Shown here: positions 8,423 through 16,974 of the stretch, one piece after another
How the letters are laid out: the number at the start of each line of letters is the position of its first letter
Numbering within the stretch: position 1 is the stretch's first letter
From: Bacillota bacterium
Lineage (GTDB): Bacteria; Bacillota; Clostridia; Christensenellales; JAEXRW01
NCBI GenBank assembly: GCA_023454175.1
Contig: JAEXRW010000025.1
Location: forward strand, 62,001-126,000
DNA: 64,000 bases
Reading direction: 5' to 3'
Notes under the pieces: generated by a model
What the model was told of the DNA's origin: nothing
What the model saw: only the letters and a program-made list of their open reading frames with translations
Database searches by the model: none
Translations under genes and position numbers: made by a program

Positions 8423-8568
8423 GTACACGAAAACCGATTCTTCCTTGTGCTTGAAACGCATGGGCAGCAAACGGGAAGCGCAGAAGGCGCGAACGGAGCA
8501 CGTTCACCCAGACATTGAAATAAATCGCCGCAGGTACAACAGCGAAAATCAATCGGTTTTCGTGTACC
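8423..8568 (-). ncRNA. Retron msr-msd non-coding RNA
   Basis: A perfect 17-bp inverted repeat bounds this ~146-nt segment. Repeat a1, GTACACGAAAACCGATT (minus strand, 8551-8567), is complementary to a2 (8423-8439). This is the geometry of retron msr-msd transcripts, with the RT start 25 bp further on. Between the repeats, GTGCT...AGCAC closes a GC-rich stem-loop of about 55 nt (roughly 8450-8505) that is the likely msd. A small GCGC-CTTCT-GCGC hairpin lies inside it. Just after a1, AGGTACA-CGAAAA can also pair with TTTTCG-TGTACCT, an alternative fold that would compete with a1/a2. I cannot identify the branching guanosine with certainty. Confidence 0.85.
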
Positions 8569-8574
8569 TGTGTT

Positions 8575-8603
8575 ATTATAACAGAAATAAAAGAATACCC
8601 CAA
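8575..8603 (-). promoter_or_regulatory. Promoter of the retron
   Basis: Minus strand: TTGGGG (8598-8603), 17-bp spacer, TATAAT (8575-8580). Initiation about 7 bp downstream would fall at the edge of repeat a1, as expected for msr-msd transcripts. The -35 is weak, the -10 perfect. Confidence 0.7.
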
Positions 8604-8617
8604 TAACCGCCACTTAA

Positions 8618-9226
8618 TTAATTCAAAATCCGCTGCTCTTCTTTCCATTGAATATAGTCGGGGATATCGAGAATGGGGATGAGGCCTTCCATATCCCCGG
8701 GCAGGGGCTCCATCTCGATGTGCTGGAGATCATAGGCGAAGCTTTTTTCACCCAGGATGGTCTGAAGGACGGTGGAAGACGCCTGCATGTAGACCTCTTC
8801 CAAAGCGGGGTCGTAGCCCTGCAAAAAAAGACGGACGCCGATATCGTTGGGGGCGGAGGCGCATTCCAGCGGGATAAAAAAGGCTTCGGCGGTATCAATG
8901 GCCACACCATCCATATCCACACGGAAGTTCTCGGGCATGGGGGGCTTGAAGGCGGTGACCCTCCAGTCATCCAACCGGGGCGCCTGCGCAACGAGCCTTT
9001 CAACGGCTTCAAAATAGTCGGTATTGCCATAGGCGGTGACGACGAACTCATAACAGCCGGAGCCGTCATGGCCGATCTCAAAGGCGAGACCTTCGCAATA
9101 ACGCTGCAGGACGCAAAGTAATTCATCGGTGAGCCTTTCAAACGATGCGCCCGCGGAATCCTTGAGCTTTGGGGCATGGCGCGAGAACCAGTCCCAGAAC
9201 TGTTTTTCCGTATACCGTGCCGCCAT
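8618..9226 (-). CDS. Hypothetical protein, ~202 residues
   Basis: The frame is open through the whole segment with good codon usage. I favour the ATG at 9226 (MAARYTEKQFWDWF) with a G-rich site upstream over the GTG at 9241. The protein is acidic and soluble, with no signal peptide or membrane helix. It begins with an aromatic-rich motif (FWDWFSRHAPKL) and has mixed alpha/beta character (EIGHDGSGCYEFVVTAYG...). I do not recognise the family; similar short cytoplasmic proteins of unknown role are common in Firmicutes. It ends 15 bp before the retron promoter on the same strand, but the base composition change at the boundary suggests the retron was inserted after it. Confidence 0.75.
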   Translation of the reverse strand: MAARYTEKQFWDWFSRHAPKLKDSAGASFERLTDELLCVLQRYCEGLAFEIGHDGSGCYEFVVTAYGNTDYFEAVERLVAQAPRLDDWRVTAFKPPMPENFRVDMDGVAIDTAEAFFIPLECASAPNDIGVRLFLQGYDPALEEVYMQASSTVLQTILGEKSFAYDLQHIEMEPLPGDMEGLIPILDIPDYIQWKEEQRILN

Positions 9227-9311
9227 GCCGATGCCCCCCACATATATAATAAGAAAGAATTCGGCGAGAGGAGATGATTTTCCTTTTATATCCGGCAGAG
9301 GAGATGGCTTT

Positions 9312-9360
9312 ACAGTTAACAGTTAATAGCTAAGAGTTGCGGAATGCCCTAGCGGGAATG
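9312..9360. repeat. TTAACAG/TTAAGAG degenerate repeat with GGAATGCC tail
   Basis: Copies of TTAACAGTTAATAG-type heptamers followed by GCGGAATGCC. The same order (heptamers, then GAATGCC) appears at 9631-9663, 26206-26262 and 53239-53296. Confidence 0.6.
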
Positions 9361-9378
9361 ATTTATATGCCCTGGCGG

Positions 9379-9425
9379 TTTAACCCCTCAGGCACCTTCG
9401 GTGCCAGCTCCCCTAATAGGGGCGC
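9379..9425. repeat. Double-hairpin dispersed repeat (GGCACCTTCGGTGCC type)
   Basis: GGCACC-TTC-GGTGCC is followed by CCCCTAATAGGGG, giving two adjacent hairpins joined by AGCT. This layout recalls short repeats scattered through clostridial genomes. A partial relative lies at 9837-9866. Confidence 0.55.
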
Positions 9426-9465
9426 CATGCGTAGTGTGCTCTAAGGGGTGGGCTATAACTAGCAG

Positions 9466-9634
9466 TTAAGGAAACACTGATTTATTCGTACGGATATCTT
9501 TGCGGTTAATTTGCCACCTGCCTATGTCGCGAAAAGCTCAGAAATAGCGCTGCTATTCCTACGTTTTTGCTCCTTGGCAGACGTCAAATTTCCTCGCAAA
9601 TCTCATCGTCCTCATTAAATCAGCGCTTCCTTAA
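9466..9634. mobile_element. 169-bp foldback element (MITE-like)
   Basis: The ends are near-perfect inverted repeats: TTAAGGAAACACTGATTTA at the left and the complement of TTAAGGAAGCGCTGATTTA at the right. The symmetry continues inward (TTTGCGGTTAATTTG opposite TTTGCGAGGAAATTTG, and CGAAAAGC opposite GCAAAAAC), so the whole element could fold into one long imperfect hairpin with its tip at AGCGCT. It codes for nothing. TTAA at each tip may be a target duplication. It resembles a miniature inverted-repeat transposable element mobilised in trans; no transposase is in the window. Confidence 0.7.
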
Positions 9635-9918
9635 GATTTAATAGTTAACAGTTGTGGAATGCCTTAAATAATAAAAAATCGAAGATGAACATGCCAAATA
9701 AGGCACCAAGCAGTAGTGAGAGTATGTGCACATACCCCGATGAAAACAGCATGACGCTCAATAAGGACCGAGCAACACCTCATCCGGCACAAATGCGTCT
9801 CCAAGAGGCTGCAAACGGCCCATTTGGAGCCGCAATGTGCCACCTTCCCCTCAAAGGGGAAGGCATAGGAGAATCTGGGCCATTTCAGCGCCGGTGTATG
9901 GAATGTACCGTCACTTCT

Positions 9919-11190
9919 TTAATAATAGAAGTAATACGACTTGAGGAGGTAACGGATGCCATATTTCTCTGCCAAACGGTGGAGGAAGGACTTGAGGGAG
10001 GCGGCTTCCCTTTTTCCATCCTGGTATTCGCCGAGCAGGGCCGCAAAGCGGGTACGTTCGCCGATGGCGGCGTGGGACCTGAAATAACCCCAGACGTGCT
10101 GCGCCGCATTGACTTCGGCTGCAGGGCTGCACTGGCCGAGGGAATCATCCACAACGGAATAAAAATCGGCGGGAACGACCGAATCCGGCGCGCGCATCAT
10201 GGCGCGGAGATCCTCATATGCCTGCTGCGAGCGGGACATGACGAGGTACTTGCAGCGCGCCCACTCCTCCTCCAGCACGGGAGCGGGGAGATGCGGCTGC
10301 ATGCCGAGGATGCATTTGACGGCGGAGATGTTTTTATCCTTGGTCTCCAGCATGACATCCACATCGGGGCGCCCGGCCCTTTCCAAATAATCCACGAACT
10401 CCCTCAGCCGGATGGTGGCGGAATGGGCGCCGGGCCGTCCGGAGCCCGCCTGCTGGGAATAGTGGATCTTCTGCCGCCCGTCGCAGGGCTTCCACGAAGC
10501 CGAGCAGCGGCGTATCCATTCCCCATCCGAAAGACCCTCTTCGGGCGAATTGAGCCGGTGGTGGAGAGCATCGAACACCACGGGGATGCCCAGCTCCGAA
10601 CCCAGGGCCAGCACCTGCGCGATATTAAACAGCCGCTCGTCATTTTCGACGACGATGCGCCTCCTGGCCGCTATATCCAACCCCTCCCACGCCTGCGCGA
10701 AACGACGGAGCGCAGCATGCTGATCCCCGTAGGCGCCGCCCACATGGAGGATGACCTTGCAGGAGGCATCCACGCCCAGGCTGTCCAGGAAACGGACATG
10801 GTAAGCGATATCCGCAACAGACTTCTGCAGCAGAGCGGGGTCGGGGGTATTGAGCACCGTATACTGGCCCGGATGCATGGAAACGCGCATCCCGGCCTGC
10901 TTCATCAGACCTCCCAGCCGGCGGAGGCTGGAGGCGAACCTCCCCTCCCAGTCGAAACGAAACTCCGGATGGGAGGCAAGGGGTATCACCTCGGATGAGA
11001 TGCGGAAAAGCCGGATGCCGTATTGCACGTTGTATGCAACGGCGCACTCCAGCGCATCGAGATTATGGCAGATGAGCCGCTCAAGGTTTTCCGGCACGGC
11101 GTTTTTCAGCAGGCAGGTCCTGTAATCCAGGCCGGGGACTGCATATGTGAGGCAGGCATATCCGATATCCAAGGCTGTATCCTTTTTCAA
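9919..11190 (-). CDS. uvsE: UV damage endonuclease UvsE/UvdE with C-terminal extension
   Basis: TTG start at 11190 with AGGAAAG six bases upstream. Residues ~1-300 match the UvdE TIM-barrel endonuclease: an N-terminal IGYACLTYAV-like strand, RISSEVIPLASHP, the metal ligands in SMHPGQYTVLNTP, HVGGAYGD, VVENDE, PVVFDALHHRLN, and a final acidic strand MLETKDKN. UvdE nicks DNA 5' to UV photoproducts and starts alternative excision repair. Residues ~301-423 form an extra helical domain (CKYLVMSRSQQAYEDLRAMM...HVWGYFRSH...YGIRYLLKSYYFYY) that resembles DUF1722/YbgA; this assignment is tentative. It is divergent from the toroid-protein gene. No LexA box is visible upstream. Confidence 0.9.
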   Translation of the reverse strand: MKKDTALDIGYACLTYAVPGLDYRTCLLKNAVPENLERLICHNLDALECAVAYNVQYGIRLFRISSEVIPLASHPEFRFDWEGRFASSLRRLGGLMKQAGMRVSMHPGQYTVLNTPDPALLQKSVADIAYHVRFLDSLGVDASCKVILHVGGAYGDQHAALRRFAQAWEGLDIAARRRIVVENDERLFNIAQVLALGSELGIPVVFDALHHRLNSPEEGLSDGEWIRRCSASWKPCDGRQKIHYSQQAGSGRPGAHSATIRLREFVDYLERAGRPDVDVMLETKDKNISAVKCILGMQPHLPAPVLEEEWARCKYLVMSRSQQAYEDLRAMMRAPDSVVPADFYSVVDDSLGQCSPAAEVNAAQHVWGYFRSHAAIGERTRFAALLGEYQDGKREAASLKSFLHRLAEKYGIRYLLKSYYFYY

Positions 11191-11318
11191 CTGGCTTTCC
11201 TATATTCATACCCGAAAAGCGGCGATAAAACCGGATCATTCAAAAAGCATGTTTACCATCCGCGGCCTGCGGCTGTGATACAATGTGAATGGATACCATT
11301 TACAGGGAGGAAAGAAAC

Positions 11319-12260
11319 ATGCCTTCTGATGTGATCGGGTGGCTGCTGGAAGGCGACGTATCGGTCCAATACCAGACGAAACGCGATCTTTTGGGCGCTG
11401 CCGCGCCCGAACTGGCCCCGCTCCGCAGGCGGATCGCCACGGAAGGGTGGGGATTGGAATTTTTGAAAAGGCGCGACAATGCCACGGGGATGTGGGGCGG
11501 GGGCCTGTACAGCCCCAAATGGACCTCCACGCACTACACCCTGCTGGACCTGCACTTCATCGGCCTGGATCCGGCAACCCGGGAGTACCGGGAAAGCGCA
11601 GCGCTCCTGCTGGACGGGTTGTGGTACGACGGCGGACAGAGGCGCAAAGGCGTCTACCAGGATGTGTGCGTCACGGGGATGCTGCTCATCATCGCCTGCC
11701 CGGCGCCGGTATCCACCGGGAAGATCCATGAGATCATCGATTACCTCCTGGAAAGACAATATCCCGACGGGGGATGGAACTGCCGCTGGCAGCGGGGCGA
11801 TACGCACAGCTCACTGCACACCACCCTGAACGTGCTGGAGGGACTGCACGAATACAGCCAAAACGGATACACCTACCGCATTGCAGACATCAGGGCGGCG
11901 GTCCCGCGCGCACATGCATTCATCCTGCAACACCGGCTGTACCAATCCCACCGCACAGGGGAGACCATCGAACCCCGGATGCTCGCCCTCCCGCACCCGC
12001 GGTGGCGGTTCGATATCCTGCGGTGCCTGGACTATTTCCAATCCGCAGGCGTGCCATACGACCCGGGGATGGAGGACGCGCTGACGGTTTTGGAGCGGAA
12101 AAGGAATACAAACGGCAGTTGGCCGCTGCAGGCGAGGATCCCCGGCGAGGTGCACTTCGACATGGAACAGGCGGGAAAACCGGGGCGGTGGAACACACTC
12201 CGGGCGCTCCGCGTCTTCAAAAAGTATGCGCCGGAACGATGCACCCCCGACACCGAATGA
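11319..12260 (+). CDS. Prenyltransferase/squalene-cyclase-like alpha-alpha toroid protein
   Basis: The ATG at 11319 has GGGAGG eight bases upstream, giving 313 residues. The sequence contains cyclase-like QW-type repeats: QYPDGGWNCRW, TNGSWPLQ and WTSTHYTLLDLHFIGL, spaced as in the alpha6/alpha6 toroid of squalene cyclases and prenyltransferases. The DXDD motif of class II terpene cyclases is absent, so cyclase activity is doubtful. There is no signal peptide. Proteins like this are usually annotated as hypothetical with squalene-cyclase repeats. It stands alone between divergent uvsE and the xylose sensor operon. I do not assign a substrate. Confidence 0.78.
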   Translation: MPSDVIGWLLEGDVSVQYQTKRDLLGAAAPELAPLRRRIATEGWGLEFLKRRDNATGMWGGGLYSPKWTSTHYTLLDLHFIGLDPATREYRESAALLLDGLWYDGGQRRKGVYQDVCVTGMLLIIACPAPVSTGKIHEIIDYLLERQYPDGGWNCRWQRGDTHSSLHTTLNVLEGLHEYSQNGYTYRIADIRAAVPRAHAFILQHRLYQSHRTGETIEPRMLALPHPRWRFDILRCLDYFQSAGVPYDPGMEDALTVLERKRNTNGSWPLQARIPGEVHFDMEQAGKPGRWNTLRALRVFKKYAPERCTPDTE

Positions 12261-12693
12261 TATGCAAGCGACAGAACTGCCGATCCCCCATCCCGCGCAG
12301 AGGGCAGCGGAAAACCATATAAAAGGAGTATATGGATAATTATGCATGTATAGACATCAGGACAATATTGACATTGCATGCAAGTTAGTACTATTATGTC
12401 CTTGGAACAGATCGGCCTATTTAATTTCATTTTTATACAGCATCACCGGATAAACGATACTTTTATTGAATATGCGATAATTTTCAGATCCCCGACAAGG
12501 CTGACTGGAGAGCGCCGGCTCCCAGATCCATTTGAACAGGCTTTCCGGGGCTATATGCCTGCGCACCTGCATCCCATTTAGCAGGTGCAACCCACCCATA
12601 AAAACCCCATCACGGGTGCAGCGCTGCATCCGAAAAGCGAAAGGCCGCATCGGACCTGCCGGCAAACGGCGGAATGATGCAAAAAAGGGAAAG
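12261..12693. other. Promoter region and long leader of the sugar sensor operon
   Basis: The gap contains the promoter at 12368-12397 and then about 290 bp of transcribed leader before the ATG at 12694. The leader holds several short GC stems (for example GCACCTGC...GCAGGTGC, about 12554-12588) but no riboswitch class I recognise. Confidence 0.45.
12368..12397 (+). promoter_or_regulatory. Promoter of the sugar sensor operon
   Basis: TTGACA (12368-12373), 18-bp spacer, TATTAT (12392-12397). Confidence 0.65.
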
Positions 12694-13683
12694 ATGAAGG
12701 CAATCTACATCATCCTGCTGGCAGTCCTGCTGGCATTCATCGTCACAGTCGTGGTGGTATCCCTGGGCCTTTCCATGCCGGATATCGAAAACACGGCATT
12801 TTCAAAAACCGGGAAAGCCCAGTATCATTTCGTCATGATCGGCCAGAACGCGGACGAGGCCTTCAACTCCAAGGTTCACAGCGGCGCAATGGAGGCGGCG
12901 AAAGACCTGAATGTGGCTGTGGAGATCGAAGACGTGCGCCCGGCAGACGTCTATTCGGCCAAGGAACTCTTTGACAAGGCGCTGGCCTCCCATGTGGACG
13001 GCATCGCCATCCAACTGCGCGACAACAACATCAGCAGCGAAGACCTGGCAAAAGCCAGCGATATGGGCATATCGGTGGTCACTTTCGAGGCAGATTCAGC
13101 CATATCCGCAAACATCCCTACGATAGGCACAAACAACTTCCGCGCGGGCGCGGAGGCAGGAAAAATGGCGATCCGCTGCCTGGACGGCAAAGGCCATGTA
13201 GCCGTGATCCTGAACGGCGTTTCCAGCAAGGACGAAAACTCCCAAAAGAATATGCGGGTCTCGGGCATGCTGGATGTTTTCAAAAACTATCCCATGATGA
13301 AAATACCGGCGGTCCAGCGGACTGAAGGCGGCATCTTCAGTGCGGAGAAGGCCACGCTGGACATCCTGCGGGACTATCCCGACATCAACCTGATCGTAGC
13401 CACCAACGAAATGGATACGCTGGGTATCGTGGACGTGCTGCGCGACAAGAACCTTTTGAACCGCATCAGCGTGATCGGCTACGGGGCCCAGCCGGAAACG
13501 ATGGCCTATGTACGAAGAGGCGTGATCTACGGCACGGTGGTATCCGACCCCAAAAAAATAGGCTATGAAAGCATAAAGGCGCTGGCAGACCTGCAGGAAT
13601 CCGGCTACATTTCCTCCTACAACGATACGGGCATATTCACCTATACACTGGAAAACGTGGAGCAATACAAGGAAACGGAATGA
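12694..13683 (+). CDS. Membrane-anchored periplasmic-binding-protein-like sugar sensor (XylFII-like)
   Basis: The ATG at 12694 begins MKAIYIILLAVLLAFIVTVVVVSLGL, one N-terminal transmembrane anchor without a lipobox, so the 329-residue protein is tethered outside the membrane. The rest is a Peripla_BP_4 sugar-binding fold (FVMIGQNADEAFNSKVHSGAMEAAKD...VDGIAIQLRDN...VATNEMDTLGIVDVLR...VISDPKKIGYES-like end). It overlaps the kinase gene by four bases (ATGA) and precedes a YesN-type regulator. This order matches the XylFII-LytS-YesN three-component xylose sensor of clostridia, in which the binding protein contacts the kinase rather than a transporter. Xylose as ligand is inferred from xylA and xylB downstream. 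Confidence 0.85.
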   Translation: MKAIYIILLAVLLAFIVTVVVVSLGLSMPDIENTAFSKTGKAQYHFVMIGQNADEAFNSKVHSGAMEAAKDLNVAVEIEDVRPADVYSAKELFDKALASHVDGIAIQLRDNNISSEDLAKASDMGISVVTFEADSAISANIPTIGTNNFRAGAEAGKMAIRCLDGKGHVAVILNGVSSKDENSQKNMRVSGMLDVFKNYPMMKIPAVQRTEGGIFSAEKATLDILRDYPDINLIVATNEMDTLGIVDVLRDKNLLNRISVIGYGAQPETMAYVRRGVIYGTVVSDPKKIGYESIKALADLQESGYISSYNDTGIFTYTLENVEQYKETE

Positions 13684-15260
13684 ACATGCTGAAAGAGATC
13701 CCCGATTTTTTCAAAAAACTGAATGTTGTGGAATTCTGGCGCAGGTTCAACAACAATAAATTCCGCACGAGGCTGATCGTATTTTTCCTGATGAGCATCA
13801 TCATCACGTTCAGCACGTCCCTTTATACCTATTACAACTCCCAGATGCTGATATCCAGCACGGACAGCCTTTTCAAGAAGGACATCGAACTCAACCAGCT
13901 GCACAGTGATATCACAACGGCCGAGAACAACCTGAAAACCTTCCTGTCCACGACGAAATCCGAAAGCATGACCGCATTCAACCGGACGGCGGCGGACCTG
14001 CAGACCTGGTCACGGAATATCCTGGTGACTGCGGACTCCACGGAAACAGGGCTGATGATGCAGGATATCGCGAACCTGATCAACACCTACGTGGAAAAGG
14101 GCGCCGCGGCCGTGCAGGCCAAACGCGACCGCGATGTGGACAAGTACGTGACCTATTACAACGAGTCCACCGTCGTGGCCGGATACCTGTATAAAACGAT
14201 CGATGCGCTGATGGTGCAGCAACTGCAGGACAGCGCCGAGTATTATTCCATCCGCTCGAGCCGGGTGAACACGCTCCAGATGCTGAACATCGTGCTGATC
14301 GTGGTGGTATCGGTGATCATCGTGGTGATGATATTCATCTTTTCCTTCCAGCTGACAAACCCCATCGACAAGCTGGTGCAGGTATCAAAACGCATCTCGC
14401 AGGGGGATTTCGATGTGCAGATGAACACCATCGACTCCAAGGATGAGATCGCGGTGCTCTCCAAAGCATTCCAGGAGATGGTGCCGAGGCTGAAAAGCTA
14501 CATCGAAGGGATCACGGAAAAGGCCGAGCTCGAGATGCAGCTGAAGGAGGAGCACATGCAGAACCTGACGATGAAGAACGCCCTGCGAGAGGCGCAGCTG
14601 CATGCGCTGCAATCCCAGATCAACCCGCACTTCATCTTCAACACCATCAACGCCGGCGCACAGATCGCGCTGCTGGAGGGGGACAACAAGACCAGCGATT
14701 TCCTCGTGGAGGCGGCGGTGCTTTTCCGCTACAACCTGAAGAGCCTGGACCTGCCCGTCACTTTCAAGGAAGAACTGGATAATGTCCGGTCCTATATCTA
14801 CATACTGAAGACGCGTTTCCGCACCGTCAATTATATCGAGGAGCTTTCCGATGACGCGCAGTTGCTCCAGATCAAAATGCCAAGGCTCACGCTGCAGCCC
14901 ATCGTGGAGAACGCGTACATCCACGGGCTTTCGGAACTGGAAAACGGGGGATCCATCAAAATTAAGGCATCCATCGAAAACGGCACCGCCGTCATCCGCA
15001 TCATCGACAGCGGCAGGGGCATCACCAAAAAGCAGCGGGAAAAGGTGATGGGCAGCATCAACGGCATAGAACCCGCCCCGGAAACCGTGCAGTCCAAAAG
15101 CGGGGGGCATACCACGGGGATAGGCCTGAACAACATCGTGAAACGCCTGCGGCTTTTCTTCGGCACGGACGACAACCTTTTCGATATCAACAGCAATGCG
15201 AGCAGCGGCGTATGCGTGACGCTCCGCCTGCCGCTCGCCCCGGGCACACCCGTTCAGTAA
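13680..15260 (+). CDS. LytS/YesM-family sensor histidine kinase
   Basis: The start ATG overlaps the previous stop (ATGA). Layout of 526 residues: transmembrane helix ~24-46, an extracellular helical sensor, a second helix ~203-227 (MLNIVLIVVVSVIIVVMIFIF), a HAMP linker, a coiled coil, a His_kinase domain with the family motif QINPHFIFNT (His317), and an HATPase_c domain (LQPIVENAYIHGL, DSGRGI, TGIGLNNIVKRL). It should phosphorylate the AraC-type regulator encoded 15 bp downstream. Pairing with the membrane-anchored binding protein suggests that sugar is sensed outside the cell. Confidence 0.93.
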   Translation: MNMLKEIPDFFKKLNVVEFWRRFNNNKFRTRLIVFFLMSIIITFSTSLYTYYNSQMLISSTDSLFKKDIELNQLHSDITTAENNLKTFLSTTKSESMTAFNRTAADLQTWSRNILVTADSTETGLMMQDIANLINTYVEKGAAAVQAKRDRDVDKYVTYYNESTVVAGYLYKTIDALMVQQLQDSAEYYSIRSSRVNTLQMLNIVLIVVVSVIIVVMIFIFSFQLTNPIDKLVQVSKRISQGDFDVQMNTIDSKDEIAVLSKAFQEMVPRLKSYIEGITEKAELEMQLKEEHMQNLTMKNALREAQLHALQSQINPHFIFNTINAGAQIALLEGDNKTSDFLVEAAVLFRYNLKSLDLPVTFKEELDNVRSYIYILKTRFRTVNYIEELSDDAQLLQIKMPRLTLQPIVENAYIHGLSELENGGSIKIKASIENGTAVIRIIDSGRGITKKQREKVMGSINGIEPAPETVQSKSGGHTTGIGLNNIVKRLRLFFGTDDNLFDINSNASSGVCVTLRLPLAPGTPVQ

Positions 15261-15275
15261 AGGAGAGGCTGACCA

Positions 15276-16841
15276 ATGTTTCGAATACTGGTAGTGGACG
15301 ACGAACCTGTCGTGACCGAATCCCTGGCATATATCATCAAAAACGAGGTCGACCCCGCCATCCTGGTGGAACAGGCGCGCAACGGCAGGGAAGCGATCGA
15401 AAAGGCGTGGAACATGGTGCCCGATATCATCATCACCGATATCAAAATGCCGGGCATCAACGGCCTGGGCGTGATACGGGAAATGAAGCAGCATTTCCGC
15501 GACACCCGCTTTATCATCCTCACCGCCTACGAGCAATTCACCTTTGCAAAGGAAGCGGTCACGCTGGGGGTGGACGAATACCTGCTGAAGCCCGTGAACC
15601 ACACGCGCATGGCCGAGACCATCAAAAGCTGCCTCTCGAAGATCGAAGAGGACAGGATCAAACGCACGCGTGAACTGCTGATGAAAGAGAAAATGGAAAA
15701 AATGATGCCCACGGTGGAGAGCGGTTTTTTACTCTCCCTGCTCTTTTTCGACGACTTTGACGCCAAAGACTGCCGGGAACTGCTGGAACTCGAAGCCGAA
15801 AGCGGCTGCATGATCATCATCGAGCAGCGGCAGCGCGGATCAGGCGCGAGCGAGACGGATTCCAAGGCGTTTTCCGAGCGGTGCAGCGAGATCCTGAAGC
15901 AATACAACGGGTGCCTGGCATGCCAGATGGCGGCAGGCAAGATCGCGGCTTTCATCCCCGAAACGGCGGGAAGCGGGAATGCCGGGGCCATCGCACAGAG
16001 GCTGATCGAGGAAACGAGATCCAGGGACACCTTCATCGCCATCGGCATCGGGAGCGTGCGCGGGACCTATGACGAACTGCGGGAATCCTACGGCGAATCC
16101 GTGGTGGCGCTCAACGCCATCCCAACGGACGCTTCGCCGGGCAGCTGCCTGCACATCCAGGACTTCATCAGCGCAAGCCCTGAATACGAGGATTACCCTT
16201 CGGATATGAAAAAGACCCTGTTTTCAAGGCTGGCCATGGGGGATACCACGGGAGCGCAGCGTGAATTCGAGGCAGTCTTCAGCTGGCTGAAGATACGGTG
16301 CGGCAGCGATTTCGACCTGCTCAAGGGAAGGGTGGTGGAACTGATAGCCTCGCTGACGGCAAAAGCCTACACCACCGAACTGCCGCGACGGCAGGAGAAC
16401 ATATCCTCCATCCTGCGCGCGGACAAAGCCAAGGAACTGCGCGACCTGTGCAAGGCCAAGATCAACGAACTCTCGGTGACCATCGCGGCATCCCAGAAAA
16501 ACAGGATGTCCGAGATCGTGATACGGGCAAACGAGATCATCGCACGGAATTATACAAACGACATCTCCCTGGAAGGGGTGGCACGGGAACTGGGGATCAG
16601 CCCATCCTATTTCAGCAGGCTGTACAAGGAGCAGACGGGGTTCAATTTCATCGATTACCTCATCAAGGTGCGCATCGAGAACGCCAAGAAACTGTTCCTG
16701 AGCTCCGACCTGAGCGTGAAGGAGATATCCTACATGACAGGATACGGGGACCCGAATTATTTTTCCCGGCTTTTCAAAAAAATCACGGGCATGACGCCCA
16801 CGGAATACAAGGTGCAGACGGAAAACAACATGATCAACTGA
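15276..16841 (+). CDS. YesN-type response regulator with AraC DNA-binding domain
   Basis: ATG with AAAGGAG 10 bases upstream. The receiver domain (~1-125) has the acidic pair DDEP near the start, phospho-acceptor Asp55 (IIITDIKMPG), the conserved Thr/Lys positions (TAYEQFTFAKEA, YLLKPVNH). A middle region of ~280 residues of the YesN type links to a C-terminal AraC double helix-turn-helix (~415-515, ISLEGVARELGISPSYFSRLYKEQTG...VKEISYMTGYGDPNYFSRLFKKITGMTPTEY). It probably activates the pentose transporter and catabolic genes downstream; no binding site can be named. Confidence 0.93.
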   Translation: MFRILVVDDEPVVTESLAYIIKNEVDPAILVEQARNGREAIEKAWNMVPDIIITDIKMPGINGLGVIREMKQHFRDTRFIILTAYEQFTFAKEAVTLGVDEYLLKPVNHTRMAETIKSCLSKIEEDRIKRTRELLMKEKMEKMMPTVESGFLLSLLFFDDFDAKDCRELLELEAESGCMIIIEQRQRGSGASETDSKAFSERCSEILKQYNGCLACQMAAGKIAAFIPETAGSGNAGAIAQRLIEETRSRDTFIAIGIGSVRGTYDELRESYGESVVALNAIPTDASPGSCLHIQDFISASPEYEDYPSDMKKTLFSRLAMGDTTGAQREFEAVFSWLKIRCGSDFDLLKGRVVELIASLTAKAYTTELPRRQENISSILRADKAKELRDLCKAKINELSVTIAASQKNRMSEIVIRANEIIARNYTNDISLEGVARELGISPSYFSRLYKEQTGFNFIDYLIKVRIENAKKLFLSSDLSVKEISYMTGYGDPNYFSRLFKKITGMTPTEYKVQTENNMIN

Positions 16842-16974
16842 CGACCTGCCAAATGGAACGCACCCAAAACCATCAAAACGGCCCGGAGGGGTGCAGGCCC
16901 CAGCCCCGGAAAGAAACCATGTATCTACCAAAGAGACCCCGACAGGATACCGGAAGCGGTAGATGGAGGTAGCC

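Larger units (their letters stand above)
9227..9918. other. Repeat-rich intergenic region
   Basis: This 690-bp gap between the hypothetical gene and the end of uvsE holds four repeat units listed separately (9312-9360, 9379-9425, 9466-9634, 9631-9663) and a weaker hairpin repeat (CCTTCCCC/GGGGAAGG, about 9843-9866). A long plus-strand open frame that enters from here (9652-10998) is a shadow of uvsE. Confidence 0.6.

Noticed and set aside
9652..10998. Long plus-strand open frame (448 codons) opposite uvsE
   Set aside because: It starts inside repeats, has no ribosome-binding site, lacks any family motif, and lies antisense to a clear UvdE gene in GC-rich sequence where antisense frames stay open by chance.
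12332..12388. 18-codon frame with AAGGAG just before its ATG
   Set aside because: It overlaps the -35 box of the sensor operon promoter and has no recognisable context; too short to support.
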